Positions 53,166-60,898 of a stretch of DNA of 64,000 bases are shown one piece after another (position 1 is the first letter of the stretch; every line of letters begins with the position of its first letter). The translations under genes and the position numbers were made by a program. The stretch comes from Streptomyces pyxinicus (GTDB lineage: Bacteria; Actinomycetota; Actinomycetes; Streptomycetales; Streptomycetaceae): positions 243,353-307,352 of the forward strand of contig NZ_JANUGP010000007.1 of the NCBI RefSeq assembly GCF_024753135.1, written 5' to 3'. The notes below the pieces were generated by a model. The model made no database searches and was not told the DNA's origin. It saw nothing but the letters and a program-made list of their open reading frames with translations.

Positions 53166-53172
53166 GGGCCTC

Positions 53173-54180
53173 CTAAGCGTCCCAGAGTGTGCCCAGTGCC
53201 GACAGGTCGTCCCGGTGCTCGACGCGCTCGGTCCAGTCGGCGGGCCAGGCGTCCGCGCCCAGCCAGGCGCCCGCGAAGGCGCCGGTGAGGCAGGCGATGG
53301 AGTCGGAGTCGCCGGAGGTGCAGGCGGCCCGGCGCAGGGCGGTGACGGGCTGGTCCGGGAAGAGCAGGAAGCACAGCAGGCCGGTGGCGAGGGCCTCCTC
53401 GGCGACCCAGCCCGCGCCGGTGGCCAGGCAGGGGTCGGTCTCCGGGGAGACGGTCCGCACGGCGTGCCGGAGGCGGTCGAGGATCGCCAGACACTCGTCC
53501 CAGCCGCGCGCGATGAAGTGCTCGGGGCCGGGGTCCTGGGAGCGGGTCCACAGGTCGCCGAGCCAGGTGTGGTCGTAGCAGGTGCGGCGGTCGAGGGCGT
53601 AGGAGCGCAGGCGGCCGACGAGTCCGGCCGGGTCGGTGCCCCGGGCGAGCAGCTGGACGGCGTGCGCGGTGAGGTCGGAGGCGGCCAGCGCGGTGGGGTG
53701 GCCGTGGGTGAGGGCGGACTGCAACTGGGCTGCGCCGGCGCGCTGTTCGTCGCTCAGGCCGGGGACCAGACCGATCGGCGCGACGCGCATGTTGGCGCCG
53801 CAGCCCTTGGAGCCGACCTGGCTCGCGTCCTGCCAGGGCCGGGCCTCCTCCGTCAGCAGGGCGCAGGCGGTGAGGCAGGTGCGGCCGGGGGCGCGGTTGT
53901 TGTCCGGCGAGTGGTACCAGTCCACGAACTCCCGGCGCAGGGGCCGCTCCAGCCGTTCGGGCGTGAGCCGGCCGCGCCGCGAAGCGGTGTCAAGCGCCCG
54001 GCCGAGCGCGAGGGTCATCTGGGTGTCGTCGGAGACGAGGGCCCGCCGGGGCAGCTCCATCTCCCGCCAGGGACCGCACGTGGCGAGGATCGAGGGTACG
54101 TCGTCGAACTCGGTCGGAAAGCCGAGGGCGTCCCCGAGGGCGAGCCCGAGAAGCGCCCCGGTCGCCGGCTGCTTCGGCAT
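53173..54180 (-). CDS. ADP-ribosylglycohydrolase (DraG-like)
   Basis: A 335-residue enzyme removing ADP-ribose from proteins or related molecules. The metal-binding motifs are LVSDDTQMTLALG near residue 50 and TSGDSDSIACLTGAFAGAW near the C-terminus, both typical of the fold. ATG 54180 is preferred over GTG 54189, because the GGGGGA ribosome site would be too close to the latter. A 31-bp dyad overlaps this ribosome site, suggesting tight repression. The stop overlaps the ribosome site of a decayed small gene. Confidence 0.9.
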   Translation of the reverse strand: MPKQPATGALLGLALGDALGFPTEFDDVPSILATCGPWREMELPRRALVSDDTQMTLALGRALDTASRRGRLTPERLERPLRREFVDWYHSPDNNRAPGRTCLTACALLTEEARPWQDASQVGSKGCGANMRVAPIGLVPGLSDEQRAGAAQLQSALTHGHPTALAASDLTAHAVQLLARGTDPAGLVGRLRSYALDRRTCYDHTWLGDLWTRSQDPGPEHFIARGWDECLAILDRLRHAVRTVSPETDPCLATGAGWVAEEALATGLLCFLLFPDQPVTALRRAACTSGDSDSIACLTGAFAGAWLGADAWPADWTERVEHRDDLSALGTLWDA

Positions 54181-54193
54181 GTGCAACACCGTC

Positions 54194-54224
54194 CCCCTTT
54201 ATCGTCATCGTGACAATAAAGGGG
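54194..54224. promoter_or_regulatory. 31-bp dyad at the ADP-ribosylglycohydrolase start
   Basis: CCCCTTTAT at the left matches ATAAAGGGG at the right, and inside GTCA-tcg-TGAC forms a second, concentric dyad; only one pair is mismatched. The core TTTATCGTCA...TGACAATAAA is AT-rich, unlike the GC-rich terminators here. It overlaps the ribosome site. An operator is more likely than a terminator, possibly for an NrtR-type regulator of NAD/ADP-ribose genes. Confidence 0.6.
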
Positions 54225-54249
54225 AACGGTGAGGAGACGCAAGGCGCGC

Positions 54250-55320
54250 CTACAGATCGACTTCCTGCATCAGCATGCCGACCTCGGTGTTCGACAGGCG
54301 GCGCAGCCAGCCGGACTTCTGGTCGCCCAGGGTGATCGGGCCGAAGGCGGTGCGCACCAGCTTGTCGACGGGGAAGCCGGCCTCGGCCAGCATCCGGCGC
54401 ACGATGTGCTTGCGGCCCTCGTGCAGGGTCACCTCGACCAGGTAGTTCTTGCCGGTCTGCTCCACCACCCGGAAGTGGTCGGCACGGGCGTAGCCGTCCT
54501 CCAGCTGGATGCCGTCCTTCAGGCGCTTGCCGAGGTCGCGCGGGATCGGGCCGACGATGTGCGCGAGGTAGGTCTTCTTCACGCCGTACTTCGGGTGCGT
54601 GAGGCGGTGCGCCAGCTCACCGTGGTTGGTGAGCAGGATGACGCCCTCGGTCTCGGTGTCCAGCCGGCCGACGTGGAAGAGCCGGGTCTCCCGGTTGGTG
54701 ACGTAGTCCCCGAGGCACTGCCGGCCTTCCGGGTCCTCCATGGTGGAGACGACACCGGCGGGCTTGTTCAGCGAGAAGAACTGGTACGACTGGGTCGCCA
54801 CGGTCAGGCCGTCGACCTTGACCTCGTCCTTCTCCGGGTCCACCCGGCGGCCCTGCTCCAGCACGATCTCGCCGTTGATCTCCACCCGGGCCTGCTCGAT
54901 CAGCTCCTCGCAGGCCCGCCGGGAGCCGTAGCCGGCGCGGGCGAGGACCTTCTGGAGCCGCTCGCCCTCCTGCTCGGCGCCCGGGAAGGTCTTGGGCGGC
55001 TTCACGTCCTTCTTGCCCGCGTACCGCTCCCGGTTGCGCTCCTCGGCCCGCGCCTCGAACTCACGCGACCGCGCCGGGGCCGTACGGCCGCCCTGCCGGC
55101 TCTGCTGGCCCTGCTTCGGGCCGCCCTTGGCGCCACCGCGGGCCGAGCCGCCGCGTCCGGACTTGGGGCCGTCCGGGGAGGCGCCGGGGCCGACGTCGTA
55201 GCGGCGCTCCTCGGGCCGGGGCTTGCGGGGGCGGCCCTGCCCCTGCCGGTCGTCCCGGTTGTTGCCGGCGCCGCGGGAGTTACCGCGTTCGCTGTTCCTG
55301 CCGCTGCCGCTGCTTCGCAT
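54250..55320 (-). CDS. rluB: ribosomal large-subunit pseudouridine synthase, RluB type
   Basis: A 356-residue RNA-modifying enzyme. The first ~115 residues are Gly/Arg/Ser/Gln-rich and disordered. An S4 RNA-binding domain (ERLQKVLARAGYGSRRACEELI) and the RsuA/RluB catalytic domain follow, with catalytic Asp in GRLDTETEGVILLTN. It makes pseudouridine in 23S rRNA. ATG 55320 lies 13 bases after the scpB stop. The scpA-scpB-rluB order is widely conserved in Gram-positive bacteria. The disordered N-terminus is typical of actinobacterial copies. Confidence 0.92.
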   Translation of the reverse strand: MRSSGSGRNSERGNSRGAGNNRDDRQGQGRPRKPRPEERRYDVGPGASPDGPKSGRGGSARGGAKGGPKQGQQSRQGGRTAPARSREFEARAEERNRERYAGKKDVKPPKTFPGAEQEGERLQKVLARAGYGSRRACEELIEQARVEINGEIVLEQGRRVDPEKDEVKVDGLTVATQSYQFFSLNKPAGVVSTMEDPEGRQCLGDYVTNRETRLFHVGRLDTETEGVILLTNHGELAHRLTHPKYGVKKTYLAHIVGPIPRDLGKRLKDGIQLEDGYARADHFRVVEQTGKNYLVEVTLHEGRKHIVRRMLAEAGFPVDKLVRTAFGPITLGDQKSGWLRRLSNTEVGMLMQEVDL

Positions 55321-55333
55321 CAAGGTTTCCGTC

Positions 55334-55981
55334 TTAGTCGTCTGCGTCCTGACCGCCGGTCGCGTCGGGCGCGTCCGGGTCGAACGACGGGACTCCCTCC
55401 TGGGTCTCCGCCTCGATCGCCTCCGCCTCGGGGAGGAAGGGCGCCAGCTCCGGAAGTTCGTCCAGGCCGCGCAGGCCCATCCGCTCCAGGAAGTAGTTCG
55501 TCGTCCTGTACAGGATCGCACCTGTTTCGGGTTCCGCGCCCGCCTCCTCGACCAGACCGCGCTGGAGGAGGGTGCGCATCACACCGTCGCAGTTCACTCC
55601 GCGTACGGCGGAGACCCGGCTGCGGCTGACCGGCTGGCGGTAGGCGACCACCGCGAGGGTCTCCAGTGCCGCCTGGGTGAGGCGGGCCGTCTGCCCGTCC
55701 AGGACCAGCCGCTCCACGGCGGGGGCGTAGGCGGCGCGGGTGGAGAAACGCCAGCCGCCCGCGACGAAGCGCAGCTCGAAGCCGCGGCCCTGGACGGTGT
55801 AGTCGTCGGCCAGTTCGCGCAGGGCGTCCGCGATCTGCCGCCGGGGGCGCTCCAGGATCCGCGCCAGGTGCTCCTCGGTCGCGGGTTCGTCCACGACCAT
55901 GAGCATCGCCTCCAGCGCCGGCTTCAGCTCCAGTCCGGCGACGTCCTCGGCCCCGGCCGGGACCCGGGTGGTCTCGCTCAC
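55334..55981 (-). CDS. scpB: segregation and condensation protein ScpB
   Basis: A 215-residue kleisin-associated protein with two winged-helix domains: LKPALEAMLMVVDEPATEEHLARIL at the start and LTQAALETLAVVAYRQPVSRS then GVNCDGVMRTLL in the second. It binds ScpA and SMC to compact chromosomes. The C-terminal ~30 residues are acidic. GTG 55981 overlaps the scpA stop as GTGA. rluB follows 13 bases downstream. Confidence 0.94.
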   Translation of the reverse strand: MSETTRVPAGAEDVAGLELKPALEAMLMVVDEPATEEHLARILERPRRQIADALRELADDYTVQGRGFELRFVAGGWRFSTRAAYAPAVERLVLDGQTARLTQAALETLAVVAYRQPVSRSRVSAVRGVNCDGVMRTLLQRGLVEEAGAEPETGAILYRTTNYFLERMGLRGLDELPELAPFLPEAEAIEAETQEGVPSFDPDAPDATGGQDADD

Positions 55982-57537
55982 GTCCTGCTCTCCTCCTTGA
56001 ACGGCTCGGACGGCTCGGACGGCTCGGGCGGCCGGTCGAACTCGTCGGTGACCCTCGGCGCCGCGTCCGCGTCCCCGCCCGTCCAGCGCACGGTCAGCTC
56101 TCCGAGGGCGGTCTCCTGGTCCAGGGCGACGGCCTTCTCGCGGTACAGCTCCAGCAGGGCGAGGAAGCGGGCGACGACGGTCAGGGTGTCCTCGGTGTCC
56201 TCGACCAGCGTCCGGAAACCGACCACGCCCAGCTCCCGCACCCGCGCCACCACGATCCGGGCCTGCTCCTGCACGCTGACCAGCGGGGCGTGGATGTGGT
56301 CGACGTAGACCCGCGGCTCGGGCCGGGGCTGCATCGCCTTCACCGCGAGCCGGGCGAAACCCTCGGGGCCGATGCTGATGACGACCTCGGGCAGCAGCTC
56401 CGCGTGCGCGGGCTCCAGGCCGACGGTACGGGGATGGCGGCGGGCCTCCTCGTCCATCCGCGCGTTGAGGATATCGGCGATCTCTTTGTACGCCCGGTAC
56501 TGCAACAGCCGCGCGAAGAGCAGGTCCCGCGCCTCCAGCAGCGCCAGATCGGCCTCGTCCTCCACCTCGGCGGCGGGCAGCAGCCTGGCCGCCTTCAGAT
56601 CGAGCAGCGTCGCCGCCACGACGAGGAACTCGGTCGTCTGGTCCAGGTCCCAGTCAGGCCCCATGGCCCGGATGTGCGCCATGAACTCATCGGTCACCTT
56701 GGACAGCGCGACCTCGGTGACGTCCAGCTTGTGCTTGGAGATCAGCTGGAGCAACAGGTCGAACGGCCCCTCGAAGTTGGAGAGCCGCACCTTGAAGACA
56801 CCGTCGCCTGGGCTTTCGGGGGCTACGGCGGCTGCCTCAGCGAGACCGATGGGCACTGTGCCCCCGGCAACGGGGTCGCCGACCTCCGCGACGCCTGCGG
56901 CGGGCTTCACAGCCTCCGCGACGGGTTCCGCGCCCCTTGCGGGTTCCGCAACCGGTTCCGCGACGGCTGCGACGGAAATCGCCGCCTCGACGACCGGCTC
57001 CGCGCCCCAAGCGACGGGCTTCGCCACGTCCTCGGCAGGTTCCGCGCCCCTTACGGGCTCCGTGACCGATTGTGCGACGCCCCCGGCGGAAAATGCGACC
57101 TCGCCGGCAGGCCCCGCGCTCCCTACGGCGGGCCCCGCTACGTCCTCGACGAGTTCAGCGACTTCCGCGTCCCTCAGGGGCTCCGCGACCTCCGCGACCG
57201 GCATGACCGGTTCCGCGACGCCTGCGGCGGAATTCGCGGCCTCGCCGGCAGACTCTGCGGCCCGTACAGCGGACTTCGCGCCCCAGACGGCAGGCTCCGT
57301 GACCTCCACGACAGGCTCCGCGCCCCCAGCCGCGGGCTCCGCTGCCCCCGCAACCGGTTCCGCCACTGCTACTGCTGCGGCATGTTCAGCGCCCCCGGCG
57401 GCCGCCTGCGGGGCCTCCGTGGCCGCTTCTGTCGGCCCCGTGACCGCCTGTGCGGGATCGGGCGCGGGAACGCCGGGCCCGCGGCCCAGCGCGCGTCGGC
57501 GGCCGGTGTTGGTGGCGGAGGGGTCGGGCGAGGTCAT
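55978..57537 (-). CDS. scpA: segregation and condensation protein ScpA with long repetitive N-terminus
   Basis: A 519-residue protein; most ScpA proteins have 240-300. The kleisin part starts at about residue 250 (FKVRLSNFEGPFDLLLQLISKHKLDVTEVAL) and runs to a C-terminal winged helix with ALLELYREKAVALDQE. The first ~240 residues are low-complexity Ala/Glu/Pro/Val/Gly repeats of the AEPV or AEPARGAEP type, probably disordered. The unbroken frame and ATG 57537 support translation of the whole, though an internal start near the core is not excluded. It is coupled to scpB. Confidence 0.9.
   Translation of the reverse strand: MTSPDPSATNTGRRRALGRGPGVPAPDPAQAVTGPTEAATEAPQAAAGGAEHAAAVAVAEPVAGAAEPAAGGAEPVVEVTEPAVWGAKSAVRAAESAGEAANSAAGVAEPVMPVAEVAEPLRDAEVAELVEDVAGPAVGSAGPAGEVAFSAGGVAQSVTEPVRGAEPAEDVAKPVAWGAEPVVEAAISVAAVAEPVAEPARGAEPVAEAVKPAAGVAEVGDPVAGGTVPIGLAEAAAVAPESPGDGVFKVRLSNFEGPFDLLLQLISKHKLDVTEVALSKVTDEFMAHIRAMGPDWDLDQTTEFLVVAATLLDLKAARLLPAAEVEDEADLALLEARDLLFARLLQYRAYKEIADILNARMDEEARRHPRTVGLEPAHAELLPEVVISIGPEGFARLAVKAMQPRPEPRVYVDHIHAPLVSVQEQARIVVARVRELGVVGFRTLVEDTEDTLTVVARFLALLELYREKAVALDQETALGELTVRWTGGDADAAPRVTDEFDRPPEPSEPSEPFKEESRT
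56830..57450 (-). repeat. degenerate tandem repeats in the scpA 5' coding region
   Basis: The DNA encoding about residues 30-235 of ScpA consists of imperfect repeats around elements such as GCCGAACCGGT and GGTTCCGC on either strand, giving AEPV-type peptides. Units vary in length but stay in frame, consistent with repeat expansion under coding constraint. Confidence 0.65.
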
Positions 57538-57555
57538 GGCCTTCGCAGGCTACCC

Positions 57556-58107
57556 CTACCGCCCCCGCAGCCGTCGTACGAGGATGCTCGCGTCCCCGCG
57601 GGACTCCAGGTCGGCCAGGACGACCGCGACGGCCTCGCGGACGATCCGGCCGCGGTCGACGGCGAGGCCGTGCTCACCGCGCAGGACCAGGCGCGCGTGC
57701 TCCAGGTCCATCAGTTCCTCGGCGGAGACGTACACGGTGATCTTCTCGTCGTGCCGCTCGCGCCCGCTCGGCCGCCGGCCGGAGCCCCGGCCCCGCTTGC
57801 GCGGCTGGGCGTCCGCTGCGGCGTCCTCCGGCGTCGCCGACCGGCGCGCGGGCCGGGTACGGGACTCGCCGGCGTCCGCGGACTCCGCGTCGGCCGCCGC
57901 GTGCTCCGCGCCCGCTCCGTCCCCGTCCTGGGCCGGCACGGAGTGCGGCGCGTCCTCGGCGGCGGCCGTCTCGTCGCTCTCCCCGGCGGGAGCCGGCACC
58001 CGGGCCTCACCGCCCGCTCCACGCCGAGGAGTCGACGGCTGCAGCGCCGTCCCCCCTGTCGTACGGAAGAGTTCGTCGGCCCCCGGCAGACTCACTCGGC
58101 GTGACAC
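57556..58107 (-). CDS. possible ribbon-helix-helix protein between ParA and ScpA
   Basis: A 183-residue protein. The first ~115 residues are Ala/Glu/Asp/Arg-rich and disordered. The last ~65 residues start DEKITVYVSAEELMDLEHARL and continue with a helix IVREAVAVVLADL, which resembles an RHH (CopG/ParB-like) DNA-binding unit. Placed between the parA-like and scpA genes, it could be the DNA-binding partner of the ATPase. GTG 58107 starts inside the end of the ParA gene, an overlap of 16 bases. No experimental function is known to me. Confidence 0.72.
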   Translation of the reverse strand: MSRRVSLPGADELFRTTGGTALQPSTPRRGAGGEARVPAPAGESDETAAAEDAPHSVPAQDGDGAGAEHAAADAESADAGESRTRPARRSATPEDAAADAQPRKRGRGSGRRPSGRERHDEKITVYVSAEELMDLEHARLVLRGEHGLAVDRGRIVREAVAVVLADLESRGDASILVRRLRGR

Positions 58108-59267
58108 CGGGCGAGCACCTCCCTGGCGAGCTGGCGATAGGCGGCGGCACCGACGGAGTTGGACGCGTACGTGGTGATCGGCTCACCGGCGACCGTGGTC
58201 TCCGGGAAGCGGACCGTGCGGCCGATGACCGTGTGGTAGACGTGGTCGTCGAACGCCTCGACCACCCGGGCCAGCACCTCGCGACTGTGCACCGTGCGGG
58301 AGTCGTACATCGTGGCGAGGATGCCGTCCAGCTCCAGCTCGGGGTTGAGCCGCTCCTGGACCTTCTCGATGGTCTCGGTCAGCAGGGCCACACCGCGCAG
58401 CGCGAAGAACTCGCACTCCAGCGGCACGATCACCTTGTGCGCCGCGGTGAGCGCGTTGACGGTGAGCAGACCGAGCGAGGGCTGGCAGTCGATCACGATG
58501 TAGTCGTAGTCGTCCATCAGCGGCTTCAGCGCCCGCTGCAGCGTCGACTCGCGCGCGACCTCGGAGACCAGCTGGACCTCGGCGGCCGACAGGTCGATGT
58601 TGGAGGGCAGCAGGTCCATGTTGGGGACCGCGGTCTTCAGCAGGACCTCGTCGGCGGACATGCCCCGCTCCATGAGCAGGTTGTAGACCGTCAGGTCGAG
58701 TTCCATGGGGTTGACGCCGAGACCGACCGACAGCGCGCCCTGCGGGTCGAAGTCCACGAGCAGCACGCGCCGGCCGTACTCCGCGAGCGCGGCACCCAGG
58801 TTGATGGTCGACGTCGTCTTGCCGACGCCGCCCTTCTGGTTGCACATCGCGATGATCTTCGCGGGGCCGTGGTCGGTCAGCGGGCCCGGGATCGGGAAGT
58901 ACGGCAGCGGGCGTCCGGTCGGACCGACGCGCTCACGGCGCTGGCGGGCCGCGTCGGGCGCGAGCGTGGCCGCGTACTCCGGATCGGGCTCGTACTCGGC
59001 GTCGGGGTCGTAGAAGTGCCCCTCGGGCAGTTCGTCGTAGTCGGCGAGATGGTTGTGGGGCGCGCCACTTCCGTCGCCGGCCATGGCGTTCACGTGATGG
59101 CCATCCATGCTCTGGTGTGCTGTCCCGGCCTTGTGCGGACCGGAACTCTGATGGGCTGCGAAGGTGCGCACAGCGACGGAGCCGACAGCCTCGGATCCCG
59201 CGGGACCCCGGCCCCGGACCGGCATTCCTGGGTGACCACCCCCGGGAGAAAATGTCGACTCATTCAC
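58092..59267 (-). CDS. ParA-family ATPase
   Basis: A 391-residue ParA/Soj/MinD-type ATPase. After a ~130-residue disordered lead, the deviant Walker A KGGVGKTT is at 145-152, the A' motif LLVDFDPQGALSVGLG follows, and Walker B is DYIVIDCQPSLG. It probably forms ATP-dependent DNA-bound patterns to position cargo. This is not the oriC parAB pair, since no parB or parS is near. GTG 59267 follows AGGAGG 11 bases upstream. It is transcribed with the small RHH-like gene, then scpA and scpB, all chromosome-organisation functions. Confidence 0.92.
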   Translation of the reverse strand: MNESTFSPGGGHPGMPVRGRGPAGSEAVGSVAVRTFAAHQSSGPHKAGTAHQSMDGHHVNAMAGDGSGAPHNHLADYDELPEGHFYDPDAEYEPDPEYAATLAPDAARQRRERVGPTGRPLPYFPIPGPLTDHGPAKIIAMCNQKGGVGKTTSTINLGAALAEYGRRVLLVDFDPQGALSVGLGVNPMELDLTVYNLLMERGMSADEVLLKTAVPNMDLLPSNIDLSAAEVQLVSEVARESTLQRALKPLMDDYDYIVIDCQPSLGLLTVNALTAAHKVIVPLECEFFALRGVALLTETIEKVQERLNPELELDGILATMYDSRTVHSREVLARVVEAFDDHVYHTVIGRTVRFPETTVAGEPITTYASNSVGAAAYRQLAREVLARCHAE

Positions 59268-59638
59268 AAGTCGTCTTACCTCCTTGGTGACCAGGGAACT
59301 TCTAGACAAGGTCAGCGTGGCACCATGCCGACGGTTGGCGACTCTATGGCGTGTCGGCGGTCCGCAGCAACACAATCCGCCGGACCCGGCAGGATGTGTC
59401 GGCAATGAAACATCTGGCTGTCAAGGGCGTACGGCCGTCGCACAGCAGGTTTCACCGGTGTGCGAATCGGTCGAAGGGTTACGTTCGAGGCGAGTTGACC
59501 GAGAGCCGCAAAGTGACCATACACACATCCGGCCGGACCTTGTCGACAAGGTCCGGCCGGGTGCGCGATGTTGACGTGTCGTGTTGACGAATCAACTTTT
59601 GCCGTAAGGCGACTTGGCGGCCCGCCAGATTACGGCGG
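59268..59638. other. intergenic region between ald and the ParA gene
   Basis: These 371 bases hold no gene. They contain the promoter region of the ParA operon (59285-59500, moderate GC) and the 32-bp palindrome at 59529-59560 next to the ald end. No parS site (GTTTCACGTGAAAC type) is present. Confidence 0.45.
59529..59560 (-). terminator. 32-bp perfect palindrome downstream of ald, likely terminator
   Basis: CCGGCCGGACCTTGTC is followed at once by its exact complement, so there is no unpaired loop; the centre is TTGTCGACAA. It lies 79 bases after the ald stop and may end ald transcription. A perfect palindrome of this size could also be a protein site. Confidence 0.65.
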
Positions 59639-60763
59639 TCAGGCCAGCAGCGAGGCCAGCTCGATGTGCTCCAGGCCGTGCGCCTCGGCGACCTCCTTGT
59701 AGACGACCTTGCCGTCATGGGTGTTGAGGCCCTTGGCGAGCGCGGGGTCGCGGCGCAGCGCCTCCACCCAGCCGTTGTTGGCGAGCGAGACGATGTACGG
59801 CATCGTCGCGTTGGTGAGCGCGTTGGTGGAGGTGTTCGGCACACCGCCCGGCATGTTGGCGACGCAGTAGAAGACCGAGTTGTGGACCTCGAAGGTCGGC
59901 TCGGCGTGCGTGGTGGGACGGGAGTCCTCGAAGCAGCCGCCCTGGTCGATCGCGATGTCGACAAGGACACTTCCCGGCTTCATGCGGGCCACCAGCTCGT
60001 TGGTGACCAGCTTCGGGGCCTTGGCGCCCGGGATGAGGACCGCGCCGATGACGAGGTCGGCGTCCAGGACGGCCTTCTCCAGCTCGAAGGCGTTGGACAT
60101 GATCGCCTTGACCTTGGTGCCGAAGATCTTGTCGGCCTCGCGCAGCTTGTTGATGTCGCGGTCGAGCAGCGTCACCTCGAAGCCCATGCCGACGGCGACC
60201 TGGGTGGCGTTCCAGCCGGAGACACCGCCGCCGATGACGACGGCCTTGGCCGGGGTCACGCCCGGGACGCCGCCCGGCAGCACGCCACGGCCGCCGGCCG
60301 CGCGCATCAGGTGGTAGGCGCCGACCTGCGGGGCCAGCCGGCCCGCGACCTCGGACATCGGGGCGAGCAGCGGCAGCGCGCGGCTCGGCAGCTCGACGGT
60401 CTCGTAGGCGATGGCCGTGGTGCCGGAGCCGATGAGCGCGTCCGTGCACTCCTTGGAGGCGGCCAGGTGCAGGTAGGTGAAGAGGATCTGGTCCTTGCGG
60501 AGGCGGTGGTACTCCTCCGCGATGGGCTCCTTGACCTTGAGCAGCAGGTCGGCGGCGGCCCACACCTCGTCGGCGGTGTCGAGCAGACCGGCACCGGCGG
60601 CGACGTACTCCGCGTCCGTGATGGAGGAGCCGAGGCCGGCGCCCCGCTCGATGACGACCTGGTGGCCGTTGCGCACCAGCTCGTGCACGCCGGCGGGGGT
60701 GATGGCCACCCGGAACTCGTTGTTCTTGACCTCGCGGGGGATGCCGACCTTCACGTCGATCAC
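59639..60763 (-). CDS. ald: alanine dehydrogenase
   Basis: A 374-residue NAD-dependent enzyme interconverting alanine and pyruvate plus ammonia. It opens VGIPREVKNNEFRVAITPAG, has the catalytic Lys in LLKVKEP, His in YLHLAAS, the NAD fold VVIGGGVSGWNA and the end region IDQGGCFEDSRPTTH. GTG 60763 matches known starts, though an internal GTG three codons on is possible. It is a single gene with a palindrome ATGCCATGGCAT upstream at 60812-60823. It supports nitrogen and carbon use and redox balance. Confidence 0.95.
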   Translation of the reverse strand: MIDVKVGIPREVKNNEFRVAITPAGVHELVRNGHQVVIERGAGLGSSITDAEYVAAGAGLLDTADEVWAAADLLLKVKEPIAEEYHRLRKDQILFTYLHLAASKECTDALIGSGTTAIAYETVELPSRALPLLAPMSEVAGRLAPQVGAYHLMRAAGGRGVLPGGVPGVTPAKAVVIGGGVSGWNATQVAVGMGFEVTLLDRDINKLREADKIFGTKVKAIMSNAFELEKAVLDADLVIGAVLIPGAKAPKLVTNELVARMKPGSVLVDIAIDQGGCFEDSRPTTHAEPTFEVHNSVFYCVANMPGGVPNTSTNALTNATMPYIVSLANNGWVEALRRDPALAKGLNTHDGKVVYKEVAEAHGLEHIELASLLA

Positions 60764-60811
60764 GGTCCTTGGCTCAGAGGGTATGGGGGTGCATTACAGA
60801 CGTACCCAGAC

Positions 60812-60823
60812 ATGCCATGGCAT
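60812..60823. promoter_or_regulatory. 12-bp palindrome in the ald promoter region
   Basis: ATGCCATGGCAT is a perfect palindrome 49 bases before the ald start, in an AT-richer stretch (60780-60900) that should contain the ald promoter. It might bind a regulator of alanine metabolism. Confidence 0.35.
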
Positions 60824-60898
60824 ACCGGGAGACACCGCAGGGACACGCGGCAGAGCCAGTTTAATGAAGGTGTTGCGGCTGTCTAGCCTTCCATTGCA

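Noticed and set aside
52904..53172. A longer minus-strand gene of 240 codons from 53551
   Set aside because: The part right of about 53120 lies in the wrong frame under the ADP-ribosylglycohydrolase gene; only the tract at 52829-53165 shows coding bias outside known genes.
59268..59638. parS site near the ParA-family gene
   Set aside because: No sequence of the GTTTCACGTGAAAC type is present; the palindrome here has a different core.
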